A stretch of DNA of 64,000 nt from Syntrophobacterales bacterium (GTDB lineage Bacteria > Desulfobacterota > Desulfobaccia > Desulfobaccales > 0-14-0-80-60-11): positions 18,797 through 82,796 of the forward strand of contig JAGVAH010000071.1 of NCBI GenBank assembly GCA_020060385.1, read 5' to 3'. Within the stretch, counting starts at the first letter, position 1. Each line of letters opens with the position of its first letter. The position numbers and the translations under genes were made by a program. The notes under the pieces are model-generated. The model was not told the origin of the DNA. It was given only the letters and a program-made list of their open reading frames with translations, and made no database searches. This document shows positions 25,215-33,826 of the stretch, one piece after another.

Positions 25215-26015
25215 ATGTGGCCCTTCTTTTCCCAATTGCGCTGGCAGGACGCGGCGGACATCATCCTGGTGGCCGTCATCATCTACCAGATCCTCCTCTT
25301 TTTGAAGGGCACCCAGGCCATCCAGGTGTTGGCGGGCATGTTCTTCCTTTTCCTGGTCTACCTGGGAGCCAAGCGGCTGGAACTTTTCACCCTGGAATGG
25401 CTCCTGGACGGGGTGGTTAAAAGTTTCTTGCTCATCGTCATCATTCTCTTCCAGGCCGATATCCGCCGGGTGTTGAGCCGCGTGGGCCGCAAGGCCCTGG
25501 CCTCTGCCGATGCCTCGGAGCCCATGACCGTGGAGGAGATTTGCGAAGCGGTGGAGAACCTGGCCACCCAGCGCATCGGCGCTCTCATCGTCCTGGAACG
25601 TCAGATCGGACTGTCCGATTACCTGGAAGGGGCCGTGAAACTGGACGCCCTGGTGACCAAGGAACTCCTGGTCTCCCTATTTTGGCCCCATAGCCCCACC
25701 CATGACGGCGCGGTCATCATCCAGGGGGACCGGGTGGTGGCCGCCGGTTGTTTGCTGCCCCTCTCCGCCAGCGCAGCGATAGATCCCACCCTCGGCACCC
25801 GCCACCGGGCCGCGGTGGGTATCACGGAACATAGCGACGCCCTGGCCCTGGTGGTCTCCGAGACCTTTGGGCAGATCTCCCTGGCCCGGGGCGGGAAGCT
25901 CCTGCGCCACCTGTCGCGCCTGCAACTGCGGCAGACCTTGAAAGATATCGTGGAACCCGCGACGGGTAGAAAAGGCACCTGGTTTGAAAGGTTTACTCGC
26001 TTCTTTGGGACGTAA
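25215..26015 (+). CDS. cdaA: Diadenylate cyclase CdaA
   Basis: The ATG at 25215 lies two bases after the folP stop, giving 266 residues. Three membrane helices fill the first 80 residues (ADIILVAVIIYQILLFL onward). The DisA_N cyclase domain follows, with the DGAVII motif at about 163 and GTRHRAAVGITE at about 195. It makes cyclic di-AMP from two ATP. In Gram-positives and many delta-proteobacteria it is controlled by CdaR, encoded by the next gene, which overlaps it by 32 bases. Confidence 0.95.
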   Translation: MWPFFSQLRWQDAADIILVAVIIYQILLFLKGTQAIQVLAGMFFLFLVYLGAKRLELFTLEWLLDGVVKSFLLIVIILFQADIRRVLSRVGRKALASADASEPMTVEEICEAVENLATQRIGALIVLERQIGLSDYLEGAVKLDALVTKELLVSLFWPHSPTHDGAVIIQGDRVVAAGCLLPLSASAAIDPTLGTRHRAAVGITEHSDALALVVSETFGQISLARGGKLLRHLSRLQLRQTLKDIVEPATGRKGTWFERFTRFFGT

Positions 26016-26901
26016 TAAGGGCCTCAAGCTCCTGTCCCTGCTGCTGGCGGTGGCCCTGTGGGCCGCGGTGGGAGTGGAAGAGCCCACCGAAACCACCCTG
26101 AGTATGGCCCTGGAGCTGGCCAACCCGCCCCAACACATGATGATCACCAGTGAGATTCCCCCCTCTCTCCAGGTGCGGGTCCATGGCCCCGGGAGCGTCA
26201 TCCGCCGGCTCACCCAGGCCCGCCTGGTCCAGACCATCGATCTGGCCGGATTTAAGAGGGGCGTCCATGCCATACCTTTGGGTCCCAAGAATTTCAACTT
26301 CCCCCGGGGGGTGCAGGTTACCCGGGTGCAGCCCAATCCCTTGACCGTTACCCTGGCCCCGGCCATGATCAGGACCTTGCAGGTGCATCCGGTCCTGGAA
26401 GGCAAACCCCCGGAAGGTTATGAAATCACCGGGGTGCGCGCCCGGCCCTCCCAGATCAGCGTCAAAGGCCCCGCCACGCAGATTGCCGACCTGAAGTTTC
26501 TGCCCACCATTCCTTTGGACGTCAGCCAGCTCACGGTCAGGGCCACTCTGGCCGCGGAACTGGATTTAAAGAACCTGCACCTGGCCCTCCAGGATCAGTC
26601 TCCCATTCTGGTGGACGTGAACGTGGAGCCCAGGATAATTACCCGCACCATCCCCGGGGTGCCCCTGGCGGCCGCGCCCCAGAAGGCCCGATTGAGCGCC
26701 TCCCATGTGACCCTCACCCTCCAGGGTCCCATGCTGCAATTGAAGGACCTCAAGCCCGGCGAGCTCCAGGCCGCGGTGAACACCGCAGACCTGCCCCCCG
26801 GTCGCCACCGCTTGGATGTCTCCGTCACCCTGCCCTCTGGATTCACTCTGGTGCGCATCAAGCCCGGCACTGTTACGGCCCGGGTAGAAAAATCTCCCTG
26901 A
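25984..26901 (+). CDS. cdaR: YbbR-domain protein (CdaR-like regulator)
   Basis: A 305-residue protein with an N-terminal membrane anchor (LKLLSLLLAVALWAAVGVEEP) and three or four YbbR repeats outside the membrane (patterns such as ISVKGPATQIADLKFLPTIPLDV, in part, and VTLTLQGPMLQLKDLKP). The start at 25984 is TTG, overlapping cdaA by 32 bases, which implies translational coupling. CdaR controls CdaA in Firmicutes. The usual third partner, glmM, does not follow here. Confidence 0.88.
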   Translation: MKGLLASLGRNKGLKLLSLLLAVALWAAVGVEEPTETTLSMALELANPPQHMMITSEIPPSLQVRVHGPGSVIRRLTQARLVQTIDLAGFKRGVHAIPLGPKNFNFPRGVQVTRVQPNPLTVTLAPAMIRTLQVHPVLEGKPPEGYEITGVRARPSQISVKGPATQIADLKFLPTIPLDVSQLTVRATLAAELDLKNLHLALQDQSPILVDVNVEPRIITRTIPGVPLAAAPQKARLSASHVTLTLQGPMLQLKDLKPGELQAAVNTADLPPGRHRLDVSVTLPSGFTLVRIKPGTVTARVEKSP

Positions 26902-26951
26902 ATGGGGGAGCCCATCTTGCCCTTTCCCCACCCCCATGCTAAATACAAGCG

Positions 26952-27761
26952 ATGCATCCTCTAACCGCGGTTTTCCTGGGTGTGGTTCAGGGCCTCACCG
27001 AGTTTTTACCCATCTCCAGTTCCGGCCATCTGGCCCTCCTGGAACACTACTTGAAGGTGGAAGCCGGCGGTCTGAGCTTCGATATCCTGCTGCACGTGGG
27101 CACCCTCACCGCCCTGGTGGCCTATTTCGGCCGTGACTGGCTGGACATGGGCCGCTCCCTGGTGCGGCCCTCCCCCCAAAATCAGGGGGCACGGTACCTC
27201 TTTTTCTACCTGGTGGTGGCCACCATCCCCGGGGGCCTGGCCGGGTTGCTTTTGGAAAAAAAGGCGGAAACCATCTTCCGGGGGCCCCTGCGCATTGCCT
27301 TGCTCCTGGGTTCCGTGGGGCTTCTCCTGCTGGTGGCGGAGAAGGTGGCCCGGCATCACCGGGACTTTTCCCGCTTCACTATCTTCGACGCCATTCTCAT
27401 CGGCCTCTCCCAGGGACTGGCCGTCATGCCCGGGGTGTCCCGGAGCGGCATCACCATGACCTGCGCCCTGTTTCTGGGTTTCACCCGGGAGGCGTCGGCC
27501 CGCTTTTCCTTTCTCCTGGCCACCCCCATCATTGCCGGCGCGGGTCTGCACCACCTCCCCAAATGGTTCAAGAACTCCCCCCAGGATCTGTCCCTCACCG
27601 CCGCGGCCCTGGGCTTCCTGGCCGCTGTGATTTCCAGCTATCTCACCATCAAATACCTGCTCCGCTTCTTGCAGCGGCACACTTTCAAGCCCTTTGCCTA
27701 TTACCGTCTGGCACTGGCCGCGCTCATCATCGCCGTTAGTCTTCTTTACCCCGCCTCTTAA
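26952..27761 (+). CDS. uppP: Undecaprenyl-diphosphatase UppP/BacA
   Basis: A 269-residue integral membrane protein. The family signatures GVVQGLTEFLPISSSGHL near the N-terminus and VMPGVSRSGITMT around residue 160 hold the catalytic Glu, Ser and Arg. It removes one phosphate from undecaprenyl diphosphate and so recycles the lipid carrier for wall and LPS synthesis. It follows cdaR by 50 bases in the same direction, in the place where glmM is often found. Length is normal for the family. Confidence 0.96.
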   Translation: MHPLTAVFLGVVQGLTEFLPISSSGHLALLEHYLKVEAGGLSFDILLHVGTLTALVAYFGRDWLDMGRSLVRPSPQNQGARYLFFYLVVATIPGGLAGLLLEKKAETIFRGPLRIALLLGSVGLLLLVAEKVARHHRDFSRFTIFDAILIGLSQGLAVMPGVSRSGITMTCALFLGFTREASARFSFLLATPIIAGAGLHHLPKWFKNSPQDLSLTAAALGFLAAVISSYLTIKYLLRFLQRHTFKPFAYYRLALAALIIAVSLLYPAS

Positions 27762-28116
27762 CCGGGGATCTGCCCGGGGCAGGCGAGGTCTCCGCCCCGC
27801 TTTTCTCAGTTGATGATAATCCCAGGGGATTGCGGGAAGCCCACGGACTCTTGCTCCCATGCTTCTCTGGGAAAATGGCCTGCCATTGCCCTTGGCAATT
27901 TCCTTGACATCTTTCTCCGCTCATGTTAACGAAATCGATTAAATCTAATAACTTAACCTCAACTTGAGGCGGCAGATCGAGATTTCTTCCGGAAAAGCCC
28001 CAAACGCCGACCCCTTCCAGTGCATTATCGGCTGCTGCTGGCCTTGCGGTCCAGGCTCAAGAAAGAGATAATTATTGGTAGGACCATCGCCACTAACTCA
28101 TTAAAGGACGAGGCCT
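27762..28116. other. Spacer between uppP and the PopZ-like gene
   Basis: A 355-bp gap without a credible gene. A GC hairpin followed by CTTTTCTC (27774-27803) could end the ftsH-uppP transcript. A TTGACA at 27904-27909 with a weak TAACGA box 17 bases later could start the next transcript. Confidence 0.45.
27774..27803 (+). terminator. Candidate terminator after uppP
   Basis: CGGGGC pairs with GCCCCG across a 13-base loop and is followed by CTTTTC. The stem is short and the T-run is broken. Confidence 0.4.
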
Positions 28117-28692
28117 ATGGAGCCCCCAAAGGATCAGGATCAGGCATCTGAGACACTGGCTGCCGAAGAAGATGTTATTGATTTAACAGATATTCTGGAA
28201 GAGGGCGCCAGTGAGACGGTGATTGAAATCTCCTCCAAGATGGAGGACTTGGATTCCCTTGATCTCAAGACCCTGCTCACCCAGGAGGCCGAGGCGGACG
28301 TGGAGCCCGAGGCCGAGCCCCCGGAGACTGCCGATGCTGCCCAGGAAAAAAAGGAAGAATCCCTGGAGGATCTCCTTTATTCCTTGAAAGAGGAGCCTAG
28401 AGAGCCGGCCCCGCCCGTCCAAGAGATGGAATTTGAGCCCCACCCCCCGCCGGAGGAGCCGGTGCCCCTCCCCGAGGTTGCCCCTCTGGAGGCCATGGCC
28501 TTCTCCGGGGCGGAAGATGTGCGGCAGCAGGCCCAGGCCACCTTGGGCGAAGACCGCGTCCTGGAAATCGTCCGGGAGGTGGTCCGGGAAACAGTGGAGA
28601 AGATTTGCCGGGAGCTGTTCCCATCAGTGGCTTCCCAGGTGGTGGACCAGGAGATTGCGGCCCTGAAGAAAAGACTGGAAGAAGAAAATTAA
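28117..28692 (+). CDS. Acidic, proline-rich PopZ-like (DUF2497-type) protein
   Basis: A 191-residue acidic protein. Residues 1-60 hold DLTDILEEGASE and a helix, residues 60-130 are a Pro/Glu-rich disordered linker, and the last 55 residues are amphipathic helices (EIVREVVRETVEKICREL then VVDQEIAALKKRLEEEN). This layout (N-terminal helix, PED-rich linker, C-terminal helical bundle) is that of PopZ, the polar organising protein of alpha-proteobacteria. The sequence is not close to Caulobacter PopZ, so the homology is uncertain. It may be a polar scaffold. It stands alone in front of valS. Confidence 0.5.
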   Translation: MEPPKDQDQASETLAAEEDVIDLTDILEEGASETVIEISSKMEDLDSLDLKTLLTQEAEADVEPEAEPPETADAAQEKKEESLEDLLYSLKEEPREPAPPVQEMEFEPHPPPEEPVPLPEVAPLEAMAFSGAEDVRQQAQATLGEDRVLEIVREVVRETVEKICRELFPSVASQVVDQEIAALKKRLEEEN

Positions 28693-28732
28693 GCCGCGGG
28701 GGACAGGCTTCCTGTTCCCGGGTATTAACGCT

Positions 28733-28780
28733 GGCCGGAAACGGCAAGGTTGTGGGCCTTGCCTTTTCCGGCCAAAAATA
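28733..28780 (+). promoter_or_regulatory. Long hairpin upstream of valS
   Basis: GGCCGGAAACGGCAAGG pairs with CCTTGCCTTTTCCGGCC (one mismatch in 17 pairs) across a 7-base loop and is followed by AAAAATA. It lies 75 bases before the valS ATG. It may be a terminator for the upstream gene or an attenuation element; the A-run rather than a T-run favours a terminator acting on the other strand or a simple stem. Confidence 0.5.
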
Positions 28781-28853
28781 TAGGGGAAATCAAGAAGAGC
28801 TCAGGACTTCTGATTTTCTAAAACCAAAAAGAAAAAACCGGAAACTGATTCTC

Positions 28854-31505
28854 ATGGCGGAAATTTTGGATAAAGTCTACGATCCCCAAAAGATCGAAGC
28901 CAAGTGGTATGATTATTGGGAAAAATCCGGGTTGTTTCACGCCCGGGCCGACGGCGCCTCGCCTTCCTATTGCATCGTCATCCCGCCCCCCAACATCACC
29001 GGCTCCCTGCACATGGGCCACGCCCTGAACAACACCCTCCAGGACATTCTCATCCGCTGGAAACGCATGCTGGGCTACGATGCCCTGTGGATGCCGGGCA
29101 CGGACCACGCGGGCATCGCCACCCAGAACGTGGTGGAGCGGATGCTGGCCGCGGAAGGCGTGAACCGGCACAGCCTGGGCCGGGAGGCCTTCATCGACAG
29201 GGTCTGGCAATGGAAGGGGGAGTCAGGCGGCACCATCATCAACCAGCTCAAGCGCCTGGGCTGCTCCTGCGACTGGAGCCGGGAGCGCTTCACCATGGAC
29301 GCGGGCCTCTCCCGGGCGGTGCGGGAGGTCTTCGTCCGCCTCTATGAAGAGGGCCTGATTTACAAGGACGACTACATCATCAACTGGTGCCCCCGCTGCC
29401 GCACGGCCCTGGCCGACCTGGAGGTGGAGCACGACCCCCACGAGGGCTACCTCTATTACATCAAATATCCCCTGGTGGGCAAAGAAGGCGCGCTCACCGT
29501 GGCCACCACCCGCCCGGAGACCTTGCTGGGGGACACCGCAGTGGCCGTGCACCCGGAGGATAAGCGCTATAAGGCCTACCACGGGGCCAAGGTGCGCCTG
29601 CCGGTTTTGGGCCGGGAGATCCCGGTGATCACCGACCCCTACGTCTCCCTGGAGTTCGGCACCGGGGCCCTGAAGATCACCCCGGCCCACGATCTCAACG
29701 ACTTTGAAGTGGCCCGCCGCCATAATCTGCCCGCCATCAAGGTCATTGACGAAGAAGGGCTGATGACCCGGAAGGCCGGCAAGTACCGGGGCATGGACCG
29801 CTTCGGCTGCCGGGAGAAGATCGTCAAGGACTTAAAAAGCGACGGCCTCCTGGAAAAGAGGGAGCGCTACCACGTGCCCGTGGGCCACTGCTACCGCTGC
29901 CGCACGGTGGTGGAGCCGTTGATCTCCAAGCAGTGGTTCGTGGCCGTCAAGACCCTGGCGGCCGCGGCCATCGCCGCGGTGCAGGACGGCCGCACCAAGC
30001 TCATCCCCGCCAGTTGGGATAACAGCTACTTTGATTGGATGACCAACATCCGGGATTGGTGCATCTCCCGGCAGATCTGGTGGGGCCACCGCATCCCCGC
30101 CTGGACCTGCAAAGATTGCGGCCAGGTCATCGTCGCCCGGGAAGACCCGGACAAATGCCCCCACTGCGGCGGCTCCGGCCTGGTCCAGGAGACCGACGTC
30201 CTGGACACCTGGTTTTCCTCGGCCCTCTGGCCCTTCTCCACCCTGGGTTGGCCGGAGCAAACCCCGGAACTAAAACTCTTTTATCCCACCACCGTCTTGG
30301 TCACCGCCTTTGACATCCTCTTTTTCTGGGTGGCCCGGATGATGATGATGGGCCTGCATTTCATGGGGGAAGTCCCCTTCCACGAGGTCTACATCCACGC
30401 CCTGGTCCGGGACCCGGAAGGCCAGAAGATGAGCAAGTCCAAGGGCAACGTCATCGATCCCCTGGACCTCATGGCCGCCTACGGCACCGACGCCTTCCGC
30501 TTCTCCCTGGCTGCGTTCGCGGCCATGGGCCGGGACATCCGCCTCTCCGAAGAGCGCATCTCCGGCTACCGCAATTTCGCCAACAAGGTCTGGAACGCCT
30601 GCCGCTTCACCTTCATGAACCTGGAGGACTTTGACCCGGCCGCGGCCGCACCCGACCTGCCCCTGACCGTGGTGGAGGCCTGGATCTTGAGCCGCCTGCA
30701 GCAGGTGACCCGGGAGACCGGGGAGCACCTGGAGGTCTACGACTTCGACCAGGCTGCCAACGCCCTCTACCAGTTCATCTGGCACGAGTTCTGCGACTGG
30801 TACCTGGAACTCATCAAGCCCCAACTCAACGATAAAACCGATCCCGCCGCCCGGCGGCACTGCCAGGAGGTCCTGCTCCGGGTGCTGAACGCCATCCTCC
30901 GGCTGCTCCACCCCTTTATGCCCTTCATCACCGAGGAAATCTGGCAGAAGCTCCCCGGCGCTTCCGGGTCCATCATGGCCGCGTCTTACCCCCGGGAGGA
31001 GGCCGATCTCGTCAATCCCCAGGCCGAGGCGGAGATGGGCCTGGTGATGGCCACCATCACCGCCATCCGCAACCTCCGGGGGGAGATGAACGTGCCCCCC
31101 GCCTCCCAGGTGGAAGTCTTCCTGAAGAGCGCCGACCCCTCATCCCTGGTCGCCCTGGAGCGCCACCGCCAGTCCCTGATGCAGCTGTCCCGCCTCAAGG
31201 AACTCCACACCAACGCCGCGGACACCCCCGCGGCCGCGGCCAAGGCCGTGGTGGAGCAGGTGGAAATCTTCATGCCCCTGGCCGGGGTCATCGACTTCGC
31301 CGAAGAAGAGCGCCGCCTGGCCAAGGAAATGGAGAAGATCAGCAAAGAACTGGCCCAGGCCCAGCGCAAACTGGCCAACGAGGACTTCCTGGCCAAGGCA
31401 CCGGAGGAAGTGGTCAACAAGGAAAAGGAACGCCTCCAATCCTGGAGCGAAAAACTCGCCAAACTGAAAACCCACCGGGAACGCATCAAAGGGCTGATGG
31501 GGTAG
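28854..31505 (+). CDS. valS: Valyl-tRNA synthetase
   Basis: The ATG at 28854 (MAEILDKVYDP) is chosen over the track's start, which reads through the hairpin and an unrelated frame. The 883-residue protein has the HIGH motif in LHMGHALNN at about 51, zinc-finger-like cysteines in the editing region, and KMSKSKGNVIDP at about 525. The C-terminus is the helical coiled-coil arm typical of ValRS. It charges tRNA-Val and edits mischarged threonine. No operon partner is evident. Confidence 0.97.
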   Translation: MAEILDKVYDPQKIEAKWYDYWEKSGLFHARADGASPSYCIVIPPPNITGSLHMGHALNNTLQDILIRWKRMLGYDALWMPGTDHAGIATQNVVERMLAAEGVNRHSLGREAFIDRVWQWKGESGGTIINQLKRLGCSCDWSRERFTMDAGLSRAVREVFVRLYEEGLIYKDDYIINWCPRCRTALADLEVEHDPHEGYLYYIKYPLVGKEGALTVATTRPETLLGDTAVAVHPEDKRYKAYHGAKVRLPVLGREIPVITDPYVSLEFGTGALKITPAHDLNDFEVARRHNLPAIKVIDEEGLMTRKAGKYRGMDRFGCREKIVKDLKSDGLLEKRERYHVPVGHCYRCRTVVEPLISKQWFVAVKTLAAAAIAAVQDGRTKLIPASWDNSYFDWMTNIRDWCISRQIWWGHRIPAWTCKDCGQVIVAREDPDKCPHCGGSGLVQETDVLDTWFSSALWPFSTLGWPEQTPELKLFYPTTVLVTAFDILFFWVARMMMMGLHFMGEVPFHEVYIHALVRDPEGQKMSKSKGNVIDPLDLMAAYGTDAFRFSLAAFAAMGRDIRLSEERISGYRNFANKVWNACRFTFMNLEDFDPAAAAPDLPLTVVEAWILSRLQQVTRETGEHLEVYDFDQAANALYQFIWHEFCDWYLELIKPQLNDKTDPAARRHCQEVLLRVLNAILRLLHPFMPFITEEIWQKLPGASGSIMAASYPREEADLVNPQAEAEMGLVMATITAIRNLRGEMNVPPASQVEVFLKSADPSSLVALERHRQSLMQLSRLKELHTNAADTPAAAAKAVVEQVEIFMPLAGVIDFAEEERRLAKEMEKISKELAQAQRKLANEDFLAKAPEEVVNKEKERLQSWSEKLAKLKTHRERIKGLMG

Positions 31506-31530
31506 GGTAGGGGCAGGAGAATGATTTTGG

Positions 31531-31577
31531 GGGAGGGGCGGGGGCCGCAGGCCCGGGCTTTCCCCGCCCCCTCCCAA
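31531..31577 (+). terminator. Hairpin after valS
   Basis: GGGGGAGGGGCGGGG faces CCCCGCCCCCTCCC across about 18 bases. It is not followed by a T-run, so it could be a terminator-like stem or a repeat. Confidence 0.4.
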
Positions 31578-31731
31578 ACCCACTTCCACCCCCGCATAAT
31601 ATCAAATCGCAGACTAATACCATTTCGCCATCAAAAGCCATTGCACTGTAGGGGCGAATCTTGTATTCGCCCTGTAGAGGCGGGCGAACCCAGGTGTCCG
31701 GCCGCTTACACCCTGCGGCAGCCTCTCTTCT

Positions 31732-31811
31732 GTCATTCTGAACGGAGCGTAGCGCAGTGAAGAATCTAGTATTTTCAAGGCGTTGGCTTCTTTCACGGCA
31801 TTCAGGATGAC
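31732..31811. repeat. GTCATTCTGA..TCAGGATGAC inverted repeat, copy 1
   Basis: The left arm GTCATTCTGAACGGAGCG continues with AGAATCTAGTATT; the right arm ends TTCAGGATGAC. Full-length and better-preserved copies are at 33889-33978 and 62007-62072. Confidence 0.8.
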
Positions 31812-32007
31812 AGAAAAAGAGGTTTCGAAATAGGTTATAGTCTTTTCAATGACTAGGCCCTGTGCCCGCGGCTCAGGGTGACCAGGGAAATAGGTTTTGC
31901 CCTATCTTCTATGGTAATGGTGGGCGAAAAAAATATCAGCCCATGGGTCTCGTGTAACTTTGAGGCCAGTGGAGCCCGCGGACCCTTTGGGGGCAAGGCC
32001 GGGGACT

Positions 32008-32043
32008 TCCCTGTAAACATCCCTGTAAACATGCCTGTAAACT
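32008..32043 (+). repeat. 12-bp tandem repeat, three units
   Basis: TCCCTGTAAACA, TCCCTGTAAACA and TGCCTGTAAACT follow one another without spacers. They could be binding sites for a regulator or simple slippage. Confidence 0.75.
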
Positions 32044-32263
32044 TGCCATAACTACCCGTAAAAACTCCTTTTTTTTGATAATTAATTTCTCACGCTTTCT
32101 ACCTCCCCGCTCGATAAGGAGATAAGTTCGCACTGGCAGGCGCCAGGCGGAGCAGCCGCACCTGAACCCCGTCAAGCGGGAAAAGGCTTGGCAATTTATG
32201 CAAAATATGCCTGGGACGGAATAACAGGTTATCAACGGCCCACAGAATGGCAGGAGGATTCTT

Positions 32264-32348
32264 TAAGTCCCCCTTTTCTAAAGGGGGATTTAGGGGGATT
32301 ATCAGGCGCTTATCTAATCCCCCCTAACCCCCTTTAGAAAAGGGGGGT
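32264..32348. repeat. CCCCCTTTTCTAAAGGGGGATTTAGGGGG element, full copy
   Basis: Left half AAGTCCCCCTTTTCTAAAGG then GATTTAGGGGGATT; right half AATCCCCCCTAACCCCC then TTTAGAAAAGGGGGG. The two halves are mutual inverted repeats of about 35 bp. It matches 34413-34499 in length and order. Confidence 0.85.
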
Positions 32349-32373
32349 GGAAAAGCCCGATTTTTATTGTCTC

Positions 32374-32496
32374 ATACCAAGTGGCAATCAAAAGGCTGTA
32401 AGCTGTAAGGGGCGAACCTTGTGTTCGCTTGCCACTCGGGGCGAATACAAGATTCGCCCCTACGGAAAAATTACTCGTTTGATTGCGACTTGGTAT
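32374..32496. mobile_element. MITE-like element with 19-bp terminal inverted repeats
   Basis: The ends ATACCAAGTGGCAATCAAA and TTTGATTGCGACTTGGTAT match with one mismatch. The interior carries a second inverted repeat (GGGGCGAA..TTCGCCCC). It encodes nothing. Its 123-bp size and terminal repeats are those of a small non-autonomous element. Partial relatives lie near 31616-31665 and 34003-34015. Confidence 0.6.
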
Positions 32497-32671
32497 CAGT
32501 AATGAAGGGACGCCACCCTGGAAGCAAATTATCCTCACCCCCCATTCCGGCTCTCAAGGATGAGCGGGGGGCAGGGAGAACAGCCGGAAGCGCTGCGAGC
32601 AGGACGAAGGGCAGCTTGACGCACGAGGGCCGCTGTCCGCCCACTATCCTCCTACGGAAAGGGACTCACGG

Positions 32672-33826
32672 ATGAGCCTGACTATCAATCACAACCTTAT
32701 GGCCATGAACGCCGCCCGCAGCTTGAACGTCACCTATGGGCGGCTCTCCACCTCGGTGCAGCGCCTCTCCTCCGGCCTGCGCATCAATTCCTCCAGCGAC
32801 GACGCCGCGGGCCTGGCGGTCCGGGAAATGATGCGCACCGACATCCGCGTCCTCAACCAGGGGGTGCGCAACGCCAACGACGCGGTCTCCATGATCCAGA
32901 CCGCGGACGGGGCCCTGTCCGTCATCGACGAGAAGCTCACCCGCATGAAGGAGCTGGCGGAGCAGGCCTCCACCGGCACCTACACCACCGCCCAGCGCCT
33001 CATCATGGACAGCGAGTTCCAGGCCATGGCCTCGGAAATCAACCGCATCGCCAACGCCACCGACTTCAACGGCGTCAAGCTCCTGGACGGCAGCCTCTCC
33101 GGCGCCGGCCTGGACGGCTCCTCCGGCAACCAGATGAAGATCCACTTCGGCACCGGCAACGCCTCCGCCGAGGACTATTACTACGTCCGCATCACCGGCG
33201 CCACCGCCAGCGCCCTGGGCCTGGGCAGCGCCGGCACCAGCGCCGCCGCGGCCGAGGCGAATTATGTGAGTTCTCATAACTTGAATTTTGTGGCTCAATA
33301 TCCGATTAGTGCCTACGTGACAGCAATCCCCGGAGGGGTATATGCTCAATTTGATCCCAGTGCAACTATGAATGTTTATGCTGAAAACGCCGATCCTAAC
33401 AACCTTCATTTACTCGGTACTGACCTGAACGGCAATCTGCATGCCATTAGGATACATTTTGATAATCCTGGTTGGACCTATTTAGGAGATGAACTGGTAT
33501 GGTCCCCTGGAACCGGCTCCGCCGTGGCTATTAAAACCCAACCCAACGCCCAGCAGGCCCTGGAGAAGCTGGACAGCGCCATCGCCGCCAAGGACAACAT
33601 CAGGGCCAACCTGGGAGCCCTGGCCAACCGCCTGGCCAACACCGTCTCCAACCTGTCCATCCAGGCGGAAAACCTCCAGGCCGCGGAATCCCGCGTCTCC
33701 GACATGGACGTGGCCACGGAAATGACCGAGTTCACCCGCAACCAGATCCTGGCCCAGGCCGCGGTCTCCATGCTGGCCCAGGCCAACTCCCTGCCGCAGT
33801 TGGCCCTGCAGCTCATCTCCGGCTAG
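32672..33826 (+). CDS. fliC: Flagellin
   Basis: A 384-residue flagellin. The N-terminal 170 residues (MSLTINHNLMAMNAARSLN, LSSGLRINSSSDDAAGLAV, ANDAVSMIQTADGALS) and the C-terminal 95 (AESRVSDMDVATEMTEFTR then LAQAAVSMLAQANSLPQLAL) are the conserved D0/D1 domains that polymerise and stack in the filament. The central 90 residues (about 33262-33530) are the surface-exposed variable part and have a much lower GC content. It is the only flagellar gene in the window. An NPQLALQLISG-type C-terminus is complete. Confidence 0.95.
   Translation: MSLTINHNLMAMNAARSLNVTYGRLSTSVQRLSSGLRINSSSDDAAGLAVREMMRTDIRVLNQGVRNANDAVSMIQTADGALSVIDEKLTRMKELAEQASTGTYTTAQRLIMDSEFQAMASEINRIANATDFNGVKLLDGSLSGAGLDGSSGNQMKIHFGTGNASAEDYYYVRITGATASALGLGSAGTSAAAAEANYVSSHNLNFVAQYPISAYVTAIPGGVYAQFDPSATMNVYAENADPNNLHLLGTDLNGNLHAIRIHFDNPGWTYLGDELVWSPGTGSAVAIKTQPNAQQALEKLDSAIAAKDNIRANLGALANRLANTVSNLSIQAENLQAAESRVSDMDVATEMTEFTRNQILAQAAVSMLAQANSLPQLALQLISG

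Larger units (their letters stand above)
31506..32671. other. 1.2-kb repeat-rich spacer before flagellin
   Basis: The track's ORFs here are not supported by ribosome sites or families. In order the region holds a GC hairpin (31531-31577), a truncated GGGCGAATCTTGTATTCGCCC element (about 31650-31675), the GTCATTCTGA inverted repeat, a 3 x 12-bp tandem repeat, a T-run near 32070, the CCCCCT inverted repeat and the ATACCAAGT element. It is the densest cluster of repeats in the window. No flagellar sigma-28 promoter could be recognised. Confidence 0.6.

Noticed and set aside
28605-28853. N-terminal extension of valS on the track
   Set aside because: It reads through the upstream gene end and the hairpin and has no ValRS similarity; the ATG at 28854 fits the family.
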